Origin: Streptomyces yatensis | Lineage (GTDB): Bacteria > Actinomycetota > Actinomycetes > Streptomycetales > Streptomycetaceae | Length of the DNA stretch: 64,000 nt | Direction of reading: 5' to 3' | NCBI RefSeq assembly: GCF_018069625.1 | Contig: NZ_CP072941.1 | Span: 8,432,001-8,496,000 of the forward strand | In this document: piece after piece, positions 44,442 through 53,129 of the stretch | Position numbering within the stretch: the first letter of the stretch is position 1 | Layout: each line of letters begins with the position of its first letter | Position numbers and translations under genes: made by a program | The notes under the pieces: model-generated | Seen by the model: the letters and a program-made list of their open reading frames with translations, nothing else | Databases searched by the model: none | What the model was told of the DNA's origin: nothing

Positions 44442-45077
44442 TCAGTCGTGCGCGGGAAGGGGGCGGTCGGCGATGTCCAGGGCCTCGTCGGCGGGGACGC
44501 CCAGCATGCGCAGCATCATCTCCGCCATGGCCGCGGCGGCTTCGTCGCCGCCGGCGTCCGGCTGGGCGAGGTGCAGATCCAGGAGCGCCAGCAGGCTGCC
44601 ACCCAGGGCGGAGAGGGCGATCTCGGGGCTCGTGAAGGTGAAGCGGCCGGAGGCCGCGCCGGTCTTGAGGTCGCCCAGGGCGCGGGGGGACAGGCCGCGG
44701 TCGGAGTGGATGTGTCCGAGCCCGCGATGGCGCAGGATCCGCATGATCTCGGGATGGGTCCGGGCCATCCTGGCGCTGAGCCGCACACCGAACGCGACCC
44801 GCTCGGCCGGGTCGTCGACGCCCTCCAGCCGTTCGTCGATCGCCCGGCCGTACTCGTCGAGGGCGTCGAACACCGCCTCGTCGAAGAGGGCGGCCTTGGA
44901 CTCGAAGTGGTTGTAGAAGGAGCCGAAGCCCACGTCGGCCCGGTCCGCGATCGCCTGGATGCTCACGCTGGTGTCGCCGGACTCGGCCAGTATCTGCCGG
45001 GCCGCACGGATGAGCGCCTGCCGGGTCGCGGCGCGGCGCCGTTCGAACCGGTTACTGGGCGGGGCTGACGTCGGCAT
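44442..45077 (-). CDS. TetR-family regulator of the aromatic operon
   Basis: Repressor of 211 residues. The N-terminal TetR HTH reads ALIRAARQILAESGDTSVSI followed by AIADRADVGFGSFYNHFESK (residues about 21-60), with a helical ligand domain behind it. It is divergent from the aromatic-degradation operon by 128 bp, and two inverted repeats lie between. It probably represses the operon until an aromatic compound or its CoA/acid derivative binds. It closely resembles regulators paired with MhpA-type hydroxylase genes (inference). Confidence 0.88.
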   Translation of the reverse strand: MPTSAPPSNRFERRRAATRQALIRAARQILAESGDTSVSIQAIADRADVGFGSFYNHFESKAALFDEAVFDALDEYGRAIDERLEGVDDPAERVAFGVRLSARMARTHPEIMRILRHRGLGHIHSDRGLSPRALGDLKTGAASGRFTFTSPEIALSALGGSLLALLDLHLAQPDAGGDEAAAAMAEMMLRMLGVPADEALDIADRPLPAHD

Positions 45078-45111
45078 AAGCCGAGTCTAACCATGACCCG
45101 CAGTACTGATG

Positions 45112-45126
45112 GATTTATCAGAAATC
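45112..45126. promoter_or_regulatory. Candidate TetR operator 1
   Basis: AT-rich inverted repeat GATTT-ATCAG-AAATC, 35 bp from the TetR start. A related half, GATTTTATCA, recurs near 45165-45175, so the regulator may bind more than once. Confidence 0.5.
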
Positions 45127-45140
45127 TTCCATGATTCTGT

Positions 45141-45157
45141 TGACGCGGACTGCGTCA
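45141..45157. promoter_or_regulatory. Candidate TetR operator 2
   Basis: Inverted repeat TGACGC-GGACT-GCGTCA (6-bp perfect arms) midway between the divergent TetR and dioxygenase genes. The size and symmetry fit a TetR dimer site. A TTGACG preceding it may be a -35 element. Confidence 0.6.
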
Positions 45158-45205
45158 GAGATGATGATTTTATCAATCAACGGGGTGGCCGACCGGAGAG
45201 GCACC

Positions 45206-46330
45206 ATGACCGACCTGAAAACAGCCCACCAGGACCTGCACAGCGAGCAGGGCGCCCTGCGGGGCGAACACCCCGGGCGCTCCCGCAACCCGCTGATCAA
45301 GGTGGCCGACCTGGCCTGGCTGGAATTCGAGAAGCCCGACCTGGACCGCGCCGAGGTCTTCGCCCGTGACTTCGGCTTCGGCATCGTCGCCCGCGACAAA
45401 CGGGAGCTGTGGCTGCGCGGCACCTTCGCCGGTTCCGCCTGCATGGTGATCCGTAAGGGGCGTACCTCCCGGTTCATCGGCCCGGCGTTCCGCGCGGCCG
45501 AGCGGGCCGACCTCGACCGGCTGGCCCGCGCCACCGGCTCCGCCGTACGGGACGCGAACGTGCCGGGTGGCGGAAAGGCCGTCGATCTGCTCGACCCGTC
45601 CGGCTTCCCGGTGCGGGTCGTGCACTGCGCCGAACGGCTGCCCGCACTGCCTGGGCAGCGGCCCCTGCCGCTGAACTTCGGCACGGACCACCGCCGTACG
45701 AACGCCGCCCAGCGCCCGCCGCGCGAGCCGTCCCGTATCCAGCGCCTGGGGCATGTGGTGCTGGAGACGCGGGTGTTCGCCCGCGCCCTGGACTGGTACG
45801 TGGACACCCTCGGCATGATCGTGTCCGACTTCCTGTTCCTGGACGGTCAGCGCGGACGCGGGCCGACGATGGCGTTCATCCGCTGCGATCTGGGGGGCGT
45901 ACCGGCCGACCACCACACCCTGGCCATGCATCTGGGCCCCGGTACCGGCTACGTCCACTCCGCGTACCAGGTCACCGACCTCGACGCGATCGCCACCGGC
46001 GGCGAGTATCTGAAGGAGCGGGGATACCGCCGCAGTTGGGGCATCGGACGCCACATCCAGGGCAGCCAGCTCTTCGACTACTGGCGCGACCCCGACCACC
46101 TCATGCTGGAGCACTTCGCCGACGGCGACCTGTTCTCCTGCGACACCGAGCCCGGCTGGGCGCCGATGTCGGCGAGCGGCCTCGCCCAGTGGGGTCCGCC
46201 CGCCACCCGCGACTTCCTCGGCGCCGGCCCTTCGCCCAAGCGGCTCCGGGAGGTCGTGGAGGCCCTGCGCGGCGACAACGACATGGACCCCGCCCGGCTG
46301 CTGGGCCTGCTGAAGGCCACCGTCTCCTGA
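45206..46330 (+). CDS. Extradiol-type (VOC) dioxygenase
   Basis: Iron-dependent ring-cleavage enzyme of 374 residues with two vicinal-oxygen-chelate domains. The second carries the likely Fe ligands: His in LGHVVLETRVFARALDWYV, His in VPADHHTLAMHLG, and Glu in DHLMLEHFADG. The first domain (VADLAWLEFEKPDLDRAEVF) lacks them, as expected for this family. A 25-residue Arg-rich N-terminus and a Pro-rich C-terminus extend it. ATG 45206 has GGAGAGG upstream. As first gene of the operon it should open a catecholic ring made by the MhpA-type hydroxylase downstream. Confidence 0.87.
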   Translation: MTDLKTAHQDLHSEQGALRGEHPGRSRNPLIKVADLAWLEFEKPDLDRAEVFARDFGFGIVARDKRELWLRGTFAGSACMVIRKGRTSRFIGPAFRAAERADLDRLARATGSAVRDANVPGGGKAVDLLDPSGFPVRVVHCAERLPALPGQRPLPLNFGTDHRRTNAAQRPPREPSRIQRLGHVVLETRVFARALDWYVDTLGMIVSDFLFLDGQRGRGPTMAFIRCDLGGVPADHHTLAMHLGPGTGYVHSAYQVTDLDAIATGGEYLKERGYRRSWGIGRHIQGSQLFDYWRDPDHLMLEHFADGDLFSCDTEPGWAPMSASGLAQWGPPATRDFLGAGPSPKRLREVVEALRGDNDMDPARLLGLLKATVS

Positions 46331-46382
46331 CCCCCTTGACCTGACCGCCCTTCCACCTCAATCCCCTCGCAAAGGCCCTGAC

Positions 46383-47357
46383 ATGAGTACCAACGTCCTG
46401 CGTACCGCCGACGGCTGGTGGGCCGTCCACGGCGACCGCGCTGTCCGTATCGACACCAAGGCGGCCACCACGGCCGAGCTGATCGGCGACCGTGAAGCCG
46501 TCCGCGTGGCCGCGCGCGAAGCCTCACACCAGGTCGCCGCCTCCGGTGATCCGGGCACGCCCGTCGCCGACCTGGTGGCGCTCTCCCCGGTCACCACCCC
46601 CTGCCGGGTGGTGGCCCAGATGGTCAACTACCGCAGCCACGCCCGCGATTCGGGCTTCACCGGGGCGATCCCGCCCACCTTCTTCCGCAAGGCGTCCAGC
46701 TCGGTCAGCGGCCCCGAGGACACCATCGTGCGGCCCTCGCATGTGCAGTTGCTCGACTACGAGATCGAGCTCGGCCTCGTCATGGGGGCGCCGCTGCCGC
46801 TGGGCACCGTCGTCACGGAGCAGGATCTCGCCACGTACGTCGCCGGGCTCGTCATCACCAACGACGTCAGCGCCCGCGACGTCCAGCTCACCAAGACGCA
46901 GTTCTACGAGAGCAAGTCCTACCCGACCTTCACGCCCACCGGGCCCCGTCTGACCCTGCTGGAGCCGGAGGACTTCGCCCATCTGCTGGGCCTGCGTCTG
47001 CAGTTGAGGGTCAACGGCGATCTGCGCCAGGACCGCACCCTGGCCGACATGATCGTCCGCCCCGCCGAGGCGCTGACCCTGCTGGCCCGCTTCCAGAGCC
47101 TCGATCCGGGCGACCTGCTCCTGACCGGCACCCCCGGCGGCACGGCCCTGAAGGCCCCGCCCAAGCCGGTCGAGAGGATCAGCGCACTGCTGCCGCCCGC
47201 CGTGAAGTGGAAGGCGTTCTTCAAGAGCCAGGCCGGCAACCCGCGCTATCTGCACACGGGCGACCTGATCACGGCCACCATCGCGACCCCCGACGGGCGG
47301 ATCGACCTCGGCGAGCAACGCACCGCCGTCATGGACGCCCCATCACCCGAGAAGTGA
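46383..47357 (+). CDS. Fumarylacetoacetate hydrolase-family protein
   Basis: Metal-dependent C-C hydrolase or isomerase of 324 residues. FAH-fold blocks are VVAQMVNYRSHARDSGF, IVRPSHVQLLDYEIELGLVM with the metal glutamates, ITNDVSARDVQLTKTQFYES, and LLTGTPGGTAL. Members hydrolyse acylpyruvates or oxaloacetate, or decarboxylate meta-cleavage products. It sits 52 bp after the dioxygenase and 7 bp before the hydroxylase. It probably hydrolyses the ring-cleavage product to smaller acids, one perhaps acetoacetate, given the ligase at the end of the operon (inference). Confidence 0.88.
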   Translation: MSTNVLRTADGWWAVHGDRAVRIDTKAATTAELIGDREAVRVAAREASHQVAASGDPGTPVADLVALSPVTTPCRVVAQMVNYRSHARDSGFTGAIPPTFFRKASSSVSGPEDTIVRPSHVQLLDYEIELGLVMGAPLPLGTVVTEQDLATYVAGLVITNDVSARDVQLTKTQFYESKSYPTFTPTGPRLTLLEPEDFAHLLGLRLQLRVNGDLRQDRTLADMIVRPAEALTLLARFQSLDPGDLLLTGTPGGTALKAPPKPVERISALLPPAVKWKAFFKSQAGNPRYLHTGDLITATIATPDGRIDLGEQRTAVMDAPSPEK

Positions 47358-47364
47358 GCCACGC

Positions 47365-49104
47365 ATGACATCGCACCAGGTCGCGCCGGGTCGCGCCGCC
47401 CGGACGGCGCCGGTGGTCATCGTCGGGGCGGGCCCGGTCGGTGTCACCACCGCGATCCTGCTCGCCCGCCGCGGGGTGCGCAGCATCCTGCTGGAACGGC
47501 ACCGCGACGTGTACCCGCTGCCGCGCGCCGTCGCGATGGACGACGAGGTCCGCCGGATCCTCCAGACCATCGGCATCCACGACGCGTTCACGGCCATCGC
47601 CCGCCCCGCCAACGGCCTCAGGCTGCTGGACGCCCGGCACCGGGTGATGGCCGAGTTCCGCAGGGACGACCCGCGCGGCCACCACGGCTTCCCCCAGACC
47701 ACCCTCTACGACCAGCCCGAACTGGAACGGCTGCTGAGGAACGCCCTGGCCCGCCACCCCGAGTGCGAGCTGCGGGCGGGAGTGGAGGTCGTCGCGGTCG
47801 AGCAGGACAGCGAATGGGGCGTGAATCGGGACGCGCCCGGTGACGGGCCGGACCGGGTGCGCGTCACGCTGCGCGACGGGACCACGGGCGCGACCGAGCA
47901 CCTGTGGGCGGACGCCGTCCTGGGCTGCGACGGCGCGGGCAGCCTCACCCGCGACGCGATCGGCGCCGTATGGGAGGACCTGCACTTCGAGGAGACGTGG
48001 ATGGTCGTGGACGTCCGCACCGATCTGCCGGTGCGAACCTGGGAAGGGGTCGACCAGGTCTGCGACCCGGCCCGAGCGGCGACCTTCATGCGCATCGGCG
48101 AGGACCGCTACCGCTGGGAGTTCCGGCTCGGGCCGGGCTCCGAGGACCTGCGGGAGCTCGTGGCGCCCTGGGTGGACGTCCCGGCCGACGGCGACGGCTT
48201 CGAGGTGGTACGGCAGGCGCGGTACACCTTCCGGGCCCGCCTCGCCGACCGCTGGCGCCGGGGCCGTGTCTTCCTGCTGGGGGACGCCGCGCATCTGACC
48301 CCGCCGTTCATCGGGCAGGGCCTGTGCGCGGGGCTGCGCGACGCCCACAACCTCTCCTGGAAGCTCGCCCGGGTGCTGCGGCAGGGCGCGGACGACCGCC
48401 TGCTCGACACCTACCAGAGCGAGCGCAAGCCGCATGCCCGGCGCATGATCCGGCTCGCGGTCGCGACCGGCTGGGCGATGACCGGGGGACAGGACAGGGC
48501 CGCCGCCGTACGGCGCGCCGCGCTCGGGGCGGTGTGCCGCATCCCCGCGCTCACCTCGTACGTCTCCGAGAGCGGCCTCAGCCCGGCCCTGACCCGTGGC
48601 CCCCTGGTGCACGGCCGCCGCACCGGCCGCCGGCTGACCGGCACCCTCGTTCCCCAGCCGTGGGTGACGGCGGACCGTGGGCGGGCCCGTCTCGACGAGG
48701 TGCTCGGCGACTCCTTCGCGGTTCTGTCCGCCGAACCGCCCGCCCCGGCCGTCCGGGCCGTTGCCCAGTCGCTCGGCGCCCGGATCGTCCACCTCGACGC
48801 CACGCATGCGGCCCACGACGCCACTCATGCGGCCCGCGATGCCACTCATGCCGCGCGCGACGAACCCACCGCCCTCCACGAGACGACCGTCACCGACGAC
48901 GGCACCCTCGCCACCTGGCTGCGCACCGGCCGGGCGGACGCCGTCCTGCTGCGCCCGGACCGGGTCGTGATGGACACCGTTCCGGCGGGTGGCGGCGGAT
49001 TCACGGGTACGTATCGCTGGGCGCCACTGCTGTACACGGCCCGTCGCCCCGTACCCGCCCGACAGCCCAACAGCCCAACGCCCCCGCCGCGCACCCCCTG
49101 TTGA
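47365..49104 (+). CDS. MhpA-type FAD-dependent aromatic hydroxylase
   Basis: Single-component flavin hydroxylase of 579 residues. It has the FAD motif VVIVGAGPVGVTTAILLARRG, the PLPRAVAMDDEVRRILQTIG block typical of MhpA-like 3-(3-hydroxyphenyl)propionate hydroxylases, GCDGAGSLTRDAIG, and RVFLLGDAAHLTPPFIGQGL. A C-terminal domain with a thioredoxin-like remnant carries a 3 x 21-bp repeat (DATHAA(H/R)). It probably adds a hydroxyl to a phenolic acid to form the diol cleaved by the operon's dioxygenase. The start ATG 47365 is 7 bp after the hydrolase stop. Confidence 0.9.
   Translation: MTSHQVAPGRAARTAPVVIVGAGPVGVTTAILLARRGVRSILLERHRDVYPLPRAVAMDDEVRRILQTIGIHDAFTAIARPANGLRLLDARHRVMAEFRRDDPRGHHGFPQTTLYDQPELERLLRNALARHPECELRAGVEVVAVEQDSEWGVNRDAPGDGPDRVRVTLRDGTTGATEHLWADAVLGCDGAGSLTRDAIGAVWEDLHFEETWMVVDVRTDLPVRTWEGVDQVCDPARAATFMRIGEDRYRWEFRLGPGSEDLRELVAPWVDVPADGDGFEVVRQARYTFRARLADRWRRGRVFLLGDAAHLTPPFIGQGLCAGLRDAHNLSWKLARVLRQGADDRLLDTYQSERKPHARRMIRLAVATGWAMTGGQDRAAAVRRAALGAVCRIPALTSYVSESGLSPALTRGPLVHGRRTGRRLTGTLVPQPWVTADRGRARLDEVLGDSFAVLSAEPPAPAVRAVAQSLGARIVHLDATHAAHDATHAARDATHAARDEPTALHETTVTDDGTLATWLRTGRADAVLLRPDRVVMDTVPAGGGGFTGTYRWAPLLYTARRPVPARQPNSPTPPPRTPC
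48796..48858 (+). repeat. Three 21-bp in-frame tandem repeats
   Basis: Three units of 21 bp (GACGCCAC-CATGC-GC-C type) encode DATHAAH, DATHAAR and DATHAAR in the C-terminal region of the hydroxylase. Likely a neutral slippage expansion within a surface loop. Confidence 0.8.
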
Positions 49105-49119
49105 GGAGCAGCCCACACG

Positions 49120-51171
49120 ATGAGCTCACCGACCCCGCAGCCCTTCTGGACCCCGGACCCCGCCACCGCGGCCGGCAGCCGTGTCGCGGACTTCGGGCGC
49201 CGGTTCGCCCGCCACAGCGGGTTCGCCCGCCACCGCGACGACGTGGACACCACCCACGACCACACCGACTACGCGGCCCTGCACCGCTGGTCCGTCACCG
49301 ACCTCGAAGGCTTCTGGGGCGCGGTGTGGGAGTACTTCGAGATCGACGCGGCCACGTCCTACGAGCGGGTGCTGGCCGAGGAGACGATGCCCGGCGCCCG
49401 CTGGTTCACCGGCGCCACCCTCAACTACACCCAGCACGCCCTGCGGAACCTGAGCGCCGACCGGCCCGCGATCATCGCGCTGGACGAGACCGGCTCCGGC
49501 GACAAGATAACCGGCGACCGGCTGCGCGCCCAGGTCGCCTCCGTCGCGGCCACCCTGCGCGAACTCGGTGTAGGGAAGGGGGACCGGGTGGTCGGCTACC
49601 TGCCCAACACTCCGCACGCCATCGTCGCCTTCCTCGCCGCCGCGAGCCTCGGCGCGGTGTGGTCGGTGTGCGGCCAGGACTACGCGCCGCGGGCCGCCGC
49701 CGACCGCTTCGCGCAGCTGGAGCCGACCGTGCTGGTGGCGGCGGACGGCTACCTCTTCAACGGCACCACGCACGACCGCCGCGACGCGGCCCTCGAACTG
49801 GTCCATGCCCTGCCGGGCCTGAAGGCCACGCTGCTGGTGGACCATGTGGGTCTGCCATGGCCGTCGCCGGAGCCGTCTCCCGTACCGGTCGTCCCGTGGG
49901 AGGACGCGGTTGGCCGCACCGAGGAGCTGCACTGCACACCGGTGCCGTTCGACCACCCGCTGTGGGTCCTGTTCTCCTCCGGCACCACCGGGCTGCCCAA
50001 GGGCATCGTCCACGGCCACGGCGGTGTGCTGCTGGAGCACCTCAAGACCCTGGGCCTGCACTCCGACCTCGGCCCCGGCGACCGGCTGCTCTGGTACACC
50101 ACCACCCACTGGATGATGTGGAACCTGGCCGTGTCCGCGCTGCTGACCGGCGCCACGACGTGTACGTACGACGGCAGTCCGGCACCGCACTCCAGGCCGG
50201 ACGTCCTCTGGGAGCTGGCGGCACGTCACCGCGTCACCCTCTTCGGCACCAGCCCGCAATATCTGCTCGGCATGGCCAAGTTCGGCATCGATCCGGCCGC
50301 CACGCACGACCTGTCGGCCATCCGCGCCATAGGTTGCACCGGCTCCGCCCTGCCCGCCTCGGCCTACCCCTGGGTGCGGGACCACGTCGGCGCGCACATC
50401 CAGCTCGCCTCCGCCAGCGGTGGCACCGATATCGCGTCCGGCTTCGCGGGCAGCGCCGGCACCACCCCGGTCTGGGCGGGGGAGCTGTCCGCACCGAACC
50501 TGGGGGTGGCACTGGCCGCGTACGACGCCGAGGGGCGCCCGCTGGTGGACCGGGTCGGCGAGCTGGTGGTCACCCGGCCCATGCCGTCGATGCCGCTGTA
50601 CTTCTGGAGCGACCCCGACGGCACCCGTTACCGGGAGGCGTACTTCGCCACGTACCCCGGTGTGTGGCGGCACGGCGACTGGATCACGCTCACCTCGCAC
50701 GGCTCGGTGATCGTGCACGGCCGCTCCGACTCCACCCTCAACCGCAACGGCGTACGGCTGGGCAGTGGCGACATCCACGATGTGGTGGAACGGCTCCCCG
50801 AGATCACCGAGGCGTTGGTCATCGGCGCCGAGGAGCCCGACGGCGGGTACTGGATGCCGCTGTTCGCGGTCCTCGCCGACGGCGCCGCGCTCGACGATGC
50901 GCTGCGCGAGAGGATCCGCGAGGCGGTCCGCACCGGCGTGTCGCCCCGCCATGTCCCCGACGAGATCCTCACCGTCCCGGGCATTCCGCACACCCGCACC
51001 GGCAAGAAGCTCGAAGTGCCGGTCAAACGGCTGCTCCAGGGCGCGCCCGTCGAGCAGATCGTGAACCCCGGCGCGGTCGACAACCCCGGCCTGATCGACT
51101 ACTTCGCCGCCCTGGGCGCCGAGCGCCGGGCGGCGCGGAGTGCTCCGGCGGGCGAGGCGAGCCGCGCGTAG
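49120..51171 (+). CDS. Acetoacetyl-CoA synthetase (acetoacetate-CoA ligase)
   Basis: ATP-dependent acyl-CoA ligase of 683 residues, which activates acetoacetate to acetoacetyl-CoA. It has the long N-terminal ACS extension (FWTPDPATAAGSRVADFGRR), AMP-binding motif LFSSGTTGLPKGIVHGHGG, the aromatic WYTTTHWMMWNLAVSALLTG segment of acetoacetyl-CoA synthetases, IQLASASGGTDIASGF, and the C-terminal catalytic Lys in TRTGKKLEVPVKRLL. It is last in the operon, 15 bp after the hydroxylase. Its presence implies that degradation of the aromatic releases acetoacetate. Confidence 0.9.
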   Translation: MSSPTPQPFWTPDPATAAGSRVADFGRRFARHSGFARHRDDVDTTHDHTDYAALHRWSVTDLEGFWGAVWEYFEIDAATSYERVLAEETMPGARWFTGATLNYTQHALRNLSADRPAIIALDETGSGDKITGDRLRAQVASVAATLRELGVGKGDRVVGYLPNTPHAIVAFLAAASLGAVWSVCGQDYAPRAAADRFAQLEPTVLVAADGYLFNGTTHDRRDAALELVHALPGLKATLLVDHVGLPWPSPEPSPVPVVPWEDAVGRTEELHCTPVPFDHPLWVLFSSGTTGLPKGIVHGHGGVLLEHLKTLGLHSDLGPGDRLLWYTTTHWMMWNLAVSALLTGATTCTYDGSPAPHSRPDVLWELAARHRVTLFGTSPQYLLGMAKFGIDPAATHDLSAIRAIGCTGSALPASAYPWVRDHVGAHIQLASASGGTDIASGFAGSAGTTPVWAGELSAPNLGVALAAYDAEGRPLVDRVGELVVTRPMPSMPLYFWSDPDGTRYREAYFATYPGVWRHGDWITLTSHGSVIVHGRSDSTLNRNGVRLGSGDIHDVVERLPEITEALVIGAEEPDGGYWMPLFAVLADGAALDDALRERIREAVRTGVSPRHVPDEILTVPGIPHTRTGKKLEVPVKRLLQGAPVEQIVNPGAVDNPGLIDYFAALGAERRAARSAPAGEASRA

Positions 51172-51204
51172 CCACCCTGGAGGCACAAAAAGGGGCATGA
51201 AAAA

Positions 51205-51238
51205 GGACGGTGCCGGGCGTCCCCTCCCGGCACCGTCC
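51205..51238. terminator. Strong bidirectional terminator
   Basis: Perfect 13-bp stem GGACGGTGCCGGG / CCCGGCACCGTCC with an 8-base loop, between convergent acetoacetyl-CoA synthetase (+) and efflux gene (-). Five A residues on its left give a T-run in the minus-strand transcript. Confidence 0.88.
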
Positions 51239-51276
51239 AGGGCCGTGTGCCGCTCACAGCACGGCCCGTCCGAGGG

Positions 51277-52887
51277 TCAGCCGACCTCCGCGGGCTCCTT
51301 CGCGTCCTCTTCGGCCCGCTCCTGGCCGTGCTGGGGCGCGGCGGCCTTGCGGCCGGGCAGGACGGCCAGGACGATCAGGGCGCCGGCGGCCATGATGATG
51401 CCGCCGATGAGACTGGTGTGCGCGACACCGTGGGCGAAGGACTCGTGCACCGCGTCCACCAGGGCCTGGGCCTTCTGGGGGCCGCCGCTCGGGCTCTTGG
51501 CGATCTGCTCGGCGACCGCGAGGCCACCGCCCACCGACTCCTTGGCGGTGTCCATGGCGTTGTGCGGGAGCTGGTTGCCCACCAGGTCACCCAGCTTGTC
51601 CTGGTAGGACGTGCTGAGCAGCGAGCCCAGGAGGGCGATGCCGAGGGAGCCGCCGAGCTCCAGCGAGGTGTCGTTGGCGCCGCCGCCGACGCCCAGTTCG
51701 GCCTCGGGGAACGACCCCATGATGGTGTCGGTCGCCGGGGACACGCTCAGTCCGATCGCGAAGCCGAGCAGCAGCAGCGAGGGCAGGAAGTCGGTGTAGT
51801 CCGAGCCGTTGTCGATCCGCGTGAGCAGGAACACGCCCACGGCGCCGATGACCATGCCGGGCACGACCATGGCCTTCACCCCGAGCTTCGGGGCCAGCTT
51901 CCCGGTGACCGCGGCGCCGACGAACACGCCACCGGCCAGCGGCAGCAGACGAACGCCGGTCTCCAGGGCGTCGTAGCCGAGGACGAACTGCAGGAACTGG
52001 GTGGCGTAGTAGATACAGCCGAAGGTGCCGAAGAAGAAGAACAGCACCGCGAGCATGGAGCCGCTGAAGGCGCGCAACGCGAACCTGCGGACGTCCAGCA
52101 TGGGGTGGGGGTGCCTGAGCTCCCACAGGGCGAAGGCCAGGAAGCCCACGCCCGCGACCACGGCCGCGGTGACCGGGCCTGTGCCCCAGCCGAAGTGCGG
52201 GCCCTCGATGATGGCGTAGACGAGCGAGCCGACGGAGACGATCGAGAGCAGACCGCCGATGTAGTCGATCCGGCTCATGCCCTTCGCCTTGGACGGCGGC
52301 ACCAGGAGGAACGCGGCGATGGCGCCGACGACCGCGATGGGCACGTTGATCAGGAACGTGGAACCCCAGGCGTGGTCCCGCAGCAACCAGCCGGCCACCA
52401 CGGGGCCGACGGCGATGGCGAGGCCGGAGGTCGCGGTCCAGGCCGTGATGGCCCGTGCCCGCTCACCCTTCGGGAAGATCGCCACCAGCAGGGACAGGGT
52501 GGCCGGCATGACCACGGCGGCGCCCACGCCCATGATCGCCCGGGCGGTGATGACCAGGTTGGTCTCGTCGACCTGGCTGCCCATCACGGAACCGCCCGCG
52601 AAGATCAGCAGCCCCGTGATGAGGGCGCCGCGGCGGCTGTACTTGTCACCGATCGCGCCGAGCACCAGCATCAGCGCGGCATAGGGGACGGTGTAGCCGT
52701 CGACGACCCACTGCAGATCGCTGCTGCTGAGGTGCAGGTCCGTGGTCATATCGGGCGCGGCGACGATCAGGGATGTGTTGGCCATGACCACGATCAGCAG
52801 GCTCAGGCACAACACGATCAGTGCCCACCAGCGCCGTGGGTACGGCCCGGTCATCTTCTCGACCGGGGTGTTCGGGACGAGCGGCAT
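51277..52887 (-). CDS. MFS efflux transporter, DHA2 (14-TMS) type
   Basis: Inner-membrane drug:proton antiporter of 536 residues, the length and 14-helix pattern of the DHA2/EmrB-QacA family. Signatures are VVDGYTVPYAALMLVLGAIGD, KYSRRGALITGLLIF (loop 2-3), RAIMGVGAAVVMPATLSLL (motif C-like) and TAWTATSGLAIAVGPVVAGW. ATG 52887 lies 86 bp from the first of three operator-like repeats shared with a divergent tandem-TetR gene. Probably exports an antibiotic or toxic compound that is the regulator's ligand. The C-terminal tail is charged. Confidence 0.92.
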   Translation of the reverse strand: MPLVPNTPVEKMTGPYPRRWWALIVLCLSLLIVVMANTSLIVAAPDMTTDLHLSSSDLQWVVDGYTVPYAALMLVLGAIGDKYSRRGALITGLLIFAGGSVMGSQVDETNLVITARAIMGVGAAVVMPATLSLLVAIFPKGERARAITAWTATSGLAIAVGPVVAGWLLRDHAWGSTFLINVPIAVVGAIAAFLLVPPSKAKGMSRIDYIGGLLSIVSVGSLVYAIIEGPHFGWGTGPVTAAVVAGVGFLAFALWELRHPHPMLDVRRFALRAFSGSMLAVLFFFFGTFGCIYYATQFLQFVLGYDALETGVRLLPLAGGVFVGAAVTGKLAPKLGVKAMVVPGMVIGAVGVFLLTRIDNGSDYTDFLPSLLLLGFAIGLSVSPATDTIMGSFPEAELGVGGGANDTSLELGGSLGIALLGSLLSTSYQDKLGDLVGNQLPHNAMDTAKESVGGGLAVAEQIAKSPSGGPQKAQALVDAVHESFAHGVAHTSLIGGIIMAAGALIVLAVLPGRKAAAPQHGQERAEEDAKEPAEVG

Positions 52888-52972
52888 CGAAAGCTCCTAG
52901 GGAGCGAAGCGGTCGGCTTCGCGGGTCGGCAGGAGCGGTGCGGGCTGCTGCCTTGGCACCGAGGACAGTTAC

Positions 52973-52990
52973 TTGCCCATGGATGTGCAG
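52973..52990. promoter_or_regulatory. Operator-like repeat 1
   Basis: TTGCCCATGGATGTGCAG, first of three related 18-bp imperfect palindromes (consensus TTGCCCATSGRTGTGCAA) between the efflux gene and the tandem TetR gene. Confidence 0.65.
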
Positions 52991-52999
52991 ACTAGTTTA

Positions 53000-53017
53000 T
53001 TGCCCATCGGTGTGCAA
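53000..53017. promoter_or_regulatory. Operator-like repeat 2
   Basis: TTGCCCATCGGTGTGCAA, the most symmetric copy (14 of 18 positions dyad-symmetric), 27 bp after copy 1. It probably overlaps promoter elements of one or both divergent genes. Confidence 0.7.
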
Positions 53018-53024
53018 ATATTAG

Positions 53025-53042
53025 TTGCTCGCCGATGTGCAA
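53025..53042. promoter_or_regulatory. Operator-like repeat 3
   Basis: TTGCTCGCCGATGTGCAA, 25 bp after copy 2. The TTGC and TGTGCAA ends are kept while the left centre has diverged. Confidence 0.6.
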
Positions 53043-53052
53043 GCAGGTGGAC

Positions 53053-53115
53053 CCCCGCGAAGCGGCCTTCGGCCCCCGCACAGCGGCCCTGGGACCCCGC
53101 GAAGCGGCCCTGGTG
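53053..53115 (+). repeat. Three 21-bp tandem repeats in the leader of the tandem TetR gene
   Basis: Three 21-bp copies of the form CCCCGCGAAGCGGCC plus six variable bases lie between the operator cluster and the GTG start at 53130. Each has a CGC-GAA-GCG mini-hairpin, so the transcript leader may be structured. Confidence 0.7.
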
Positions 53116-53129
53116 AAGGAGGTTCCGCC

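Noticed and set aside
49126..51198. 690-codon minus-strand frame opposite acetoacetyl-CoA synthetase
   Set aside because: Shadow of the true gene; no ribosome site or family motif.
47904..51200. 1098-codon plus-strand frame over the hydroxylase and ligase genes
   Set aside because: It runs in a shifted frame through two well-supported genes and its product is Arg/Pro-rich noise.
53053..53115. CRISPR-like repeats before the tandem TetR gene
   Set aside because: Only three contiguous 21-bp units without spacers; simple tandem repeats.
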